Below are positions 20,746 through 26,262 of a stretch of DNA of 26,262 bases, piece after piece. This DNA comes from Actinomycetota bacterium. GTDB lineage: Bacteria > Actinomycetota > Thermoleophilia > Gaiellales > Gaiellaceae. Where the stretch lies: NCBI GenBank assembly GCA_013812465.1, contig JACCTK010000316.1, positions 1 to 26,262 of the forward strand. The letters are read 5' to 3'. Under the pieces are notes generated by a model, which saw nothing but the letters and a program-made list of their open reading frames with translations, was not told the origin of the DNA and ran no database searches. Numbering within the stretch: the stretch's first letter is position 1; each line of letters opens with the position of its first letter. Both the position numbers and the translations under genes were made by a program.

Positions 20746-22635
20746 ATGCTCGCCGGCGCCTGGATCTGCCTGTTCGCGCCGCTCGCGGGTGCGGTTGCGA
20801 TTGCGATCGCGGGTGACGACATCTCCCGGCGCACGGCGGGCTGGATCTCGACGCTCACCACCTTCGCCGCCTTCGCCGGCGCGCTGACCGCGCTCGTCTC
20901 TGTCCTCGGAGACGACCCCGGCGAGCGAGAGCACCTCGAGACCGCCTACACGTGGCTCGCGGCGGGGAGCTTCCAGGTCGGTTTCGAGATCCTCGTCGAC
21001 CCGCTTTCTCTCGTGATGATGCTCGTCGTCTCCGGAGTCGGCGGACTGATCGTCTGGTACTCGATGGGGTATATGGCCGGCGAGGAGGAGGAGCGCCGGT
21101 ACTTCGCGTACATGTCGCTCTTCATCTTCTCGATGCTGCTCCTCGTCGAGGCGGGCAACTTCCTCCTGCTCCTCGTCGGGTGGGGCTTGGTCGGGCTCGC
21201 GTCCTACCTCCTCATCGGGTTCTGGCATCAGCGGCCGGAGGCCGTCGCGGCGGCGAAGAAGGCGTTCGTCATGAACGCGATCGGTGATGCGACCTTTGCC
21301 GTCGCCGCGGTGCTGCTCGTGTGGGAGACCGGGACGCTCGAGCTCCTCGGCGTCTTCGAGCAGGCCGAGTCGGTGTCGCCGACGATCATGACCCTCGTTG
21401 CGCTCGGCCTCCTCGGGGGAGCCGTCGCGAAGTCGGCGCAGATCCCGCTCCACACGTGGCTCCCGGACGCGATGGAGGGTCCGACGCCTGTGTCGGCGCT
21501 CATCCACGCGGCGACGATGGTGACCGCCGGCGTCTACTTGCTCGTGCGCGCCCACCCGATCTTCGAGCTCGCCGTCGACGTGCAGCATGTCGCCGCGATC
21601 CTCGGGGTGATCACCCTCCTCGTCGCGGGCTTCGTCGCGCTCGTCCAGTGGGACATCAAGCGCGTGATCGCGTACTCGACGATGTCCCAGATCGGCTACA
21701 TGTTCATGGCCGCCGGGATCGGTGCGTACGGGTTCGCGATCTTCCACCTGATGACGCACGCGTTCTTCAAGGCGCTGCTGTTCATGGCCGCGGGCGTCGT
21801 CATCCACCATCTTGGAGGCGAGCAGGACATCCGGCGTATGGGCGGCCTGCGGCGCGTCCTCCCCCGCACGCACATCGCATTCCTCGTCGGGACGCTGGCG
21901 CTCGTCGGAATCCCGCCGCTCGCCGGGTTCTGGTCGAAGGACGCGGCGATCGCCTCCACGCTCGCCACGGGCGGCGCGCTCGGCTGGACGCTCTACGTGG
22001 GAGCGCTCGCCGGGACGCTTCTCACCGGCGCGTACGCGCTCCGTCTCTATTACTCCGTCTTCCAGGGGGAGGCGGCCGAGGTCGCGCACGCGTCCGGTCA
22101 CGAGGAGCACGGCTCGGGTGAGGGCCCGCTCTCGATGCTCGTCCCGGTGGGGATCCTCGCGGCTCTCTCGGTCGTCGGGGGTCTCGTCTCGATCCCGGGT
22201 GTCTGGCATCCCTTCTCGGACTGGATCGCCGAGAGCGCCGAGCCGCTCGTGGAGCCGACCACTGCGCAGGACTACCTTACGAGCGCGCTCGCGGTGGGCC
22301 TGGGCCTCGTCGGTGTCTTCTTCGCCCGCCGCGCGTTCGCCTCCGGGCGGCAGCTCGTCACTCACCCGGCAGCGTGGCGCGTGCTCGCGCACAAGCTCTA
22401 TTTCGACGAGCTCTACGACGCGCTCTTCTACCGGCCGGGAGCGGCGCTCTCGAACGCGCTCCGTCGCAGAGTGGAAGAGCCCGTCATCGAGCGCTCGCTG
22501 GACGAGATCGGCTCCGGGACGATCCTGGCGAGCGGCGGTCTCGCGCGTGTCCAGAGCGGGCTCCTACGGACGTATGCGCTCGCCATCGCCTTCTCGGTCT
22601 GTGTCCTCATTGTCGTGTTCGTGGCGGTGCGGTAG
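20746..22635 (+). CDS. nuoL: NADH-quinone oxidoreductase subunit L
   Basis: The 629-residue distal antiporter-like subunit (ND5 type), with a C-terminal lateral helix (about 540-629) that braces the membrane arm. Key pumping residues Lys229 and His254 are conserved, in AVAKSAQIPLHTWLPDAMEG and ALIHAATMVTAGVY, as is the GFWSKD lysine of helix 12. The TM5 motif, normally GWEGVGLxSYLLIGF, reads GWGLVGLASYLLIGF (W146-G147), so the canonical TM5 glutamate is missing. Another Glu (E136, in LLLVEAGNF) lies 11 residues earlier. A His/Glu/Gly-rich loop (HASGHEEHGSGEG) separates the late helices. Start ATG 20746 directly follows the nuoK stop. Confidence 0.97.
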   Translation: MLAGAWICLFAPLAGAVAIAIAGDDISRRTAGWISTLTTFAAFAGALTALVSVLGDDPGEREHLETAYTWLAAGSFQVGFEILVDPLSLVMMLVVSGVGGLIVWYSMGYMAGEEEERRYFAYMSLFIFSMLLLVEAGNFLLLLVGWGLVGLASYLLIGFWHQRPEAVAAAKKAFVMNAIGDATFAVAAVLLVWETGTLELLGVFEQAESVSPTIMTLVALGLLGGAVAKSAQIPLHTWLPDAMEGPTPVSALIHAATMVTAGVYLLVRAHPIFELAVDVQHVAAILGVITLLVAGFVALVQWDIKRVIAYSTMSQIGYMFMAAGIGAYGFAIFHLMTHAFFKALLFMAAGVVIHHLGGEQDIRRMGGLRRVLPRTHIAFLVGTLALVGIPPLAGFWSKDAAIASTLATGGALGWTLYVGALAGTLLTGAYALRLYYSVFQGEAAEVAHASGHEEHGSGEGPLSMLVPVGILAALSVVGGLVSIPGVWHPFSDWIAESAEPLVEPTTAQDYLTSALAVGLGLVGVFFARRAFASGRQLVTHPAAWRVLAHKLYFDELYDALFYRPGAALSNALRRRVEEPVIERSLDEIGSGTILASGGLARVQSGLLRTYALAIAFSVCVLIVVFVAVR

Positions 22636-24078
22636 GTGCTCGTCACCGCACTCATCCTCCTCCCCGTGGTCGCCGCGCTCATCATCGCGCTGCTACCGCT
22701 GCCGCGCGAGATGTCCGCCGGCCTGGCGTTCCTCGCCGCACTGATGGAGGTGGGGCTCTGGATCGTCACCGCCACCCGCTTCGACTTCGACGAGAGCGGC
22801 CTTCAGCTCGGGACGACGGAGGAGTGGGTCGAGAGCCTGGGGATCTCCTACTCGGTCGGGTTCTACGGCTTCTCGCTCTGGCTCGCCGGAGTGACGGTCA
22901 TCGTGTCCGCGGCCGCAATCGGGTACGCGCTCTGGGTCGGGCGCGACCGTCCGCGCGCCTATCACGCGCTGATGCTCTTCCTCACTGGCGCCGTGGTCGC
23001 GACCTTCGCCGCGCAGGACCTGCTCCTCTTCTACGTCTCCTTCGAGGCGATGCTCATCCCGCTGTACGTGCTGGTCGGCGTCTGGGGCGGTGCGCGACGC
23101 ATCGCGGCGACCCTGACCTTCGTCGTCTACACGATGGCGGGCTCGCTGCTGATGCTCGCGTCCGTCGTCGCGTTCGGCGTGACACAGGGCACGTTCAGTC
23201 TGCTCGAGTCAGGGACGAGTGACAACGTCTGGATCTTCCTCGGATTCGCGGTTGCCTTCGCCGTGAAGGCACCGCTCTTCCCGTTCCACGGCTGGCTCCC
23301 GCTTGCGTATCGCGAGGCGCCGCCCGAAGTCGCCGCGGTTCTCTCGGCCATCGTGTCGAAGACCGCCGTGTACGGATTCCTGGTCATCGTGCTTCCGAAG
23401 TTCCCCGAGCCCGTGGATGACTTCACCGGCGTCACTCTCGTCCTCGCGGGCGCGGGGCTCGTGTACGGCTCGCTGCTCGCGTTCCGCGCTCCCGACCTGC
23501 GTGGGATCGTCGCCTACTCGTCGCTCGCGCAGATGGGACTCATCACACTCGGGCTTTTCGCGCTGAACGACCTCGGGCTCGACGGCGCCGTGCTCCTGTC
23601 GGTGGCCCATGCGCTCATCTCCGCCTCGATGTTCCTGCTCGTGGGGATGCTCGAACGTCGCTGCGGCAGCGGCGATCTCGAGGTCCTCGGCGGCATGGCC
23701 CGCGGACGGCCCGTGCTCGCGACCGTGCTCCTCGTCGCCGGGATGGTCGCGCTCGCGGTCCCTGGCTCGGTCACGTTCGCAGGGGAGTTTCTAATCATGG
23801 CCGGCGTGTACGAGGAGGGCTGGGGCTACGCGGCGATCGTCGCGCTCGGGATCGTGCTTGCAGCGATGTATGTGCTCCGGCTGATCTCGGCTGTCCTGCA
23901 CGTTCGTCCCGGGACCGCAGTGCGCGACGAGGCACTCGACCTCAGGCTGGGAGAGCTGGCGCTCGTGCTCCCCCTCGTCGCCTGCCTGATCGCGCTCTCG
24001 GCGTGGCCTGCGCTTGTCAGCCAGAGCTCATTCCCCGGCGATCGGCCCGCCCGCGTGATCTCGGAGGGTTTCAAGTGA
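22636..24078 (+). CDS. nuoM: NADH-quinone oxidoreductase subunit M
   Basis: The 480-residue middle antiporter-like proton channel (ND4 type). The TM5 glutamate is present (Glu137 in FYVSFEAMLIPLYVLVG), and the helix-7 lysine is Lys211 in AFAVKAPLFPFHGWLP. The helix-8 region reads EAPPEVAAVLSAIVSKTAVYGF, with Lys242. Start GTG 22636 follows the nuoL stop without a gap. The last codons carry GGAGGG, the ribosome site for nuoN, and the stop overlaps nuoN by 4 bases. Confidence 0.97.
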   Translation: MLVTALILLPVVAALIIALLPLPREMSAGLAFLAALMEVGLWIVTATRFDFDESGLQLGTTEEWVESLGISYSVGFYGFSLWLAGVTVIVSAAAIGYALWVGRDRPRAYHALMLFLTGAVVATFAAQDLLLFYVSFEAMLIPLYVLVGVWGGARRIAATLTFVVYTMAGSLLMLASVVAFGVTQGTFSLLESGTSDNVWIFLGFAVAFAVKAPLFPFHGWLPLAYREAPPEVAAVLSAIVSKTAVYGFLVIVLPKFPEPVDDFTGVTLVLAGAGLVYGSLLAFRAPDLRGIVAYSSLAQMGLITLGLFALNDLGLDGAVLLSVAHALISASMFLLVGMLERRCGSGDLEVLGGMARGRPVLATVLLVAGMVALAVPGSVTFAGEFLIMAGVYEEGWGYAAIVALGIVLAAMYVLRLISAVLHVRPGTAVRDEALDLRLGELALVLPLVACLIALSAWPALVSQSSFPGDRPARVISEGFK

Positions 24079-25538
24079 TCGACACCCCGAAAGTCGACTG
24101 GCTGGCGCTCTCCCCGGTTCTGGCGCTGCTCGGGGCCTCGGGCATCGCGCTTTTGGCGGCTGTCCTCGTGCCGACGTGGTTACGCAAGACCGTCTCCGCG
24201 GTCGCGGTCTTCGCGGGGTTCGTCGTGGCGGCGGTCTTCGCCGGGATCGTCTTCGACGAGACGCCTCAGCCCGAGGTGCTGCTCTCCGAGTCGATGATTC
24301 GCGACCAGCTCGGCGCGGTCGCGCAGCTCATCCTCGGGATCACGGGCGCAGTCGTCGTGTTCGCCGCCTGGTCGGAGCGGCGCCGCGGCCACGACGCCGA
24401 GTACTACGCGCTCCTCGCGGCTGCAGGCGCCGGGATGATGTTCTTCGTCCAGGCTGAGAACCTGATGACGCTCTTCCTCGGGCTCGAGTGGTTCTCGCTC
24501 TGCCTCTACATCCTCGTCGCGATCGACACCGATCGAGCGACCTCGCTCGAAGCGGGGCTCAAGTACGTGATCGTCGGCGGATTCGGCTCGGCGGTGCTGC
24601 TTTTCGGCTCGGCGCTCGTCTTCGGCGCCACCGGAGAGCTCGGCTTCTCGCAAATCGCGGAGGCCGCGGCAGGCGACGAGGCCTTCCTCGTCGCAGGTCT
24701 CGCCATGATCATCGCGGGACTCGCTTTCAAGGTCTCCGCGGCGCCCTTCCATATGTGGACGCCCGACGTGTATCAGGGCGCGCCGACCTCCGTCACGGCG
24801 TTCATGTCCGCGGCGACGAAGACGGCCGCGCTCGTCGTCACCCTGCGCGTGCTTGTCACCGCGTTCCCCGACGAGAGCGAGATCTGGACGATCGCGGTCG
24901 CGGTGATCGCGTGCGTCTCGCTCGCCTGGGGCAACCTCGCGGCGCTCGCACAGCAAGACGTGAAGCGGATCCTCGCCTTCTCCTCGGTCTCGCACGCCGG
25001 GTTCATGCTGATCGCGGTCGCTGCGGCGAGCGAACGTGGCACGGAGGCGCTTCTCTACTACCTCGTTCCCTACTCGGCGATGTCCGTCGGCGCGTTCGCC
25101 ATCGTCGCCGCGCGGGAGCGGGAACTCGCTGCGCCGGTCACTCTCGAAGGGCTCGCCGGCCTCGGCTGGGAGCGACCGTTCTACGGCGCCGCGCTCTGGG
25201 TCTTCATGCTCGGCATGGCCGGCTTCCCGCTGACCGGCGGCTTTTTCGGGAAGCTCTTCATCTTCTCGGCGGCGTACGAGGCCGGCGACTGGTGGCTCGT
25301 GCTCGTCGGCGTCGCCGCGACTGCGCTGTCGCTCGCGTACTACCTCAACATCGTGCGTTGGCTGTACATGCGCTCGGGCGCGGAGCTCCGGCTCGCGCCG
25401 GCCGGCGGATCGCCGTCGCGCGAGCTCGCCCTGGGCGTGGCCGTGACGGCGGCGGTCGTCGTAACCATCGGCTCGTTCTTCGCGGCGCAGCCGATTCTCG
25501 ATCTCGCTTCGGACGCGGCATCCTCGCTCCCCTTCTGA
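24075..25538 (+). CDS. nuoN: NADH-quinone oxidoreductase subunit N
   Basis: The 487-residue proximal antiporter-like subunit (ND2 type), last gene of the operon. The TM5 glutamate is Glu138 in FLGLEWFSLCLYILVAI, and the channel lysines are Lys219 (GLAFKVSAAPFHMWTPDVY) and Lys249 (AATKTAALVV). The N-terminus begins MIDTPKVDWLAL. GTG 24075 overlaps the nuoM stop as GTGA and has GGAGGG about 6 bases upstream. The stop at 25536-25538 is followed, 95 bases later, by a perfect 15-bp hairpin. Confidence 0.97.
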   Translation: MIDTPKVDWLALSPVLALLGASGIALLAAVLVPTWLRKTVSAVAVFAGFVVAAVFAGIVFDETPQPEVLLSESMIRDQLGAVAQLILGITGAVVVFAAWSERRRGHDAEYYALLAAAGAGMMFFVQAENLMTLFLGLEWFSLCLYILVAIDTDRATSLEAGLKYVIVGGFGSAVLLFGSALVFGATGELGFSQIAEAAAGDEAFLVAGLAMIIAGLAFKVSAAPFHMWTPDVYQGAPTSVTAFMSAATKTAALVVTLRVLVTAFPDESEIWTIAVAVIACVSLAWGNLAALAQQDVKRILAFSSVSHAGFMLIAVAAASERGTEALLYYLVPYSAMSVGAFAIVAARERELAAPVTLEGLAGLGWERPFYGAALWVFMLGMAGFPLTGGFFGKLFIFSAAYEAGDWWLVLVGVAATALSLAYYLNIVRWLYMRSGAELRLAPAGGSPSRELALGVAVTAAVVVTIGSFFAAQPILDLASDAASSLPF

Positions 25539-25633
25539 GGGATTACGGAAACCGCAGGTCACGGTCACCGACCATTCGCCTTGCGAAGACCCCGGCATGT
25601 GCGGCGAACGCGCGACGAACCGGTAGCGACCAC

Positions 25634-25672
25634 GAGCGCGAGCCCGCCGACTGTCGTGGCGGGCTCGCGCTC
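25634..25672 (+). terminator. Terminator hairpin of the nuo operon
   Basis: Perfect 15-bp inverted repeat (25634-25648 with 25658-25672), loop of 9 bases. It lies in the 154-bp gap after nuoN, only 8 bases upstream of the next gene's -10 box. No U-tract follows. Confidence 0.7.
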
Positions 25673-25680
25673 ACCTCCTC

Positions 25681-25686
25681 TAGATT
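25681..25686 (+). promoter_or_regulatory. -10 box of a probably leaderless UPF0173 promoter
   Basis: TAGATT ends 6 bases before ATG 25693. The bases upstream (CACCTCCTC) are pyrimidine-rich, so there is no ribosome site. A -35 element would fall inside the preceding terminator hairpin. Confidence 0.6.
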
Positions 25687-25692
25687 TGCGAC

Positions 25693-26262
25693 ATGGCTAC
25701 CGAACTGACTTGGCTCGGCCACTCGGCATTTCGGCTCGACTCCCCAGGCGGCAAGCGCATCTACGTCGACCCGTTCCTGAGCGGGAACCCGAAGACACCC
25801 GACCCGGAGCGTGAGCCCCAGCGCTGTGACCTGATCCTCGTCACCCACGGCCACGGGGACCACTCGGGCGACGTGGTGTCGATCCACGTGCAGTTCCAAT
25901 GCCCCGTCGTCGCCCAGGTCGAGCTGCGACATTGGCTGACCGGACAGGGAGTGGCGGACGACGGCGGCAGCCACGCGATCAACAAGGGAGGGACGGTCAC
26001 CATCGAGGGGATCAAGGTGACGCTCACGCACGCGAATCACTCGTCGAGCGCGCCTGACGGAACCTACACAGGCGAATCGTGCGGGATGGTCCTCGAGCTC
26101 GAGGACGGGTTCAAGATCTACTTCGCCGGCGACACCAACGTCTTCGGCGACATGTCCCTGATCGGGCGGATCTACGCGCCTGACGTTGCGGTCCTCCCGA
26201 TCGGCGACCATTACACGATGGGTCCGCGCGAGGCAGCGGTCGCGATCGAGTTGCTCGGCGTC
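25693..26262 (+). CDS. UPF0173 metal-dependent hydrolase, metallo-beta-lactamase fold (3' end outside window)
   Basis: The first 190 codons of a UPF0173 protein; family members usually have about 225-230 residues, so roughly 35-40 are missing. They are cytosolic metallo-beta-lactamase-fold proteins with two metal ions and no established substrate. Metal-binding residues are visible: THGHGDHSGD (His52, His54, Asp56, His57), His113/His116 in THANHSSS, Asp147 in FAGDTNVFGDM, and GDHYTMGP near 171-178. The N-terminal block TWLGHSAFRLDSPGGKRIYVDPFL is typical. The frame runs open to the last base of the window. It follows the nuo terminator and seems to have its own leaderless promoter. Confidence 0.94.
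   Translation, partial: MATELTWLGHSAFRLDSPGGKRIYVDPFLSGNPKTPDPEREPQRCDLILVTHGHGDHSGDVVSIHVQFQCPVVAQVELRHWLTGQGVADDGGSHAINKGGTVTIEGIKVTLTHANHSSSAPDGTYTGESCGMVLELEDGFKIYFAGDTNVFGDMSLIGRIYAPDVAVLPIGDHYTMGPREAAVAIELLGV

Noticed and set aside
20197..22392. A 731-codon open frame on the minus strand opposite nuoJ-nuoL
   Set aside because: It is antisense to clearly conserved nuo genes, and its composition (Arg/Asp/Glu/His/Gly-rich, no motifs) is the usual shadow of GC-rich codons.

Overview
The window is GC-rich chromosomal DNA whose genes point to an actinobacterium. The evidence is an FprA-type ferredoxin reductase of the adrenodoxin-reductase family, many GTG starts, apparently leaderless genes with TAnnnT -10 boxes, DUF6220 and DUF1360 proteins, and a complete 14-subunit nuoA-N operon with separate nuoC and nuoD. 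A deep-branching class such as Thermoleophilia would fit, but that is an inference from general character, not from a marker gene.

Layout. 1-315: 3' end of lipA (+), closed by a strong hairpin. 359-4395: two secreted proteins on the minus strand, a four-Asp-box BNR/sialidase-fold protein and a subtilisin-family protease with I9 prodomain and PA insert. 4511-5839: fumC (-). 5858-6935: two small membrane-associated proteins (+), a DUF1440/DUF6789-like protein and a DUF1360 protein. 7005-8594: fprA (-), which carries an acidic C-terminal extension that looks like a formerly separate small gene. 8637-10121: membrane-anchored three-domain multicopper oxidase (+). 10177-10614: DUF6220 membrane protein (-). 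10747-11172: ErpA/HesB-type Fe-S carrier (-). 11335-25538: nuoABCDEFGHIJKLMN (+), ending at a perfect 15-bp hairpin. 25693-end: UPF0173 metallo-beta-lactamase-fold hydrolase (+), cut by the window edge.

The functional theme is central respiration. Fumarase feeds the TCA cycle. Complex I oxidises NADH and reduces quinone. FprA moves electrons between NADPH and ferredoxin. ErpA, divergent from nuoA, would deliver Fe-S clusters, of which complex I needs about nine, all with visible ligands here. The two secreted hydrolase-like proteins suggest extracellular polymer use.

No tRNA, rRNA, CRISPR array, insertion sequence or prophage gene was seen. There is no intergenic stretch longer than about 170 bases. 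The least ordinary features are: (i) the 133-bp nuoJ-nuoK spacer, the only large gap in an otherwise abutting operon, filled by two 22-bp direct repeats, a long imperfect stem-loop and a 46-codon ORF joined to both neighbours by 4-bp stop/start overlaps and preceded by a Shine-Dalgarno sequence; (ii) loss of the conserved TM5 glutamate in NuoL; (iii) the internal ribosome-binding site and GTG inside fprA; (iv) a consistent leaderless promoter signature at five genes; and (v) perfect hairpins at the nuoF/nuoG and nuoG/nuoH junctions.
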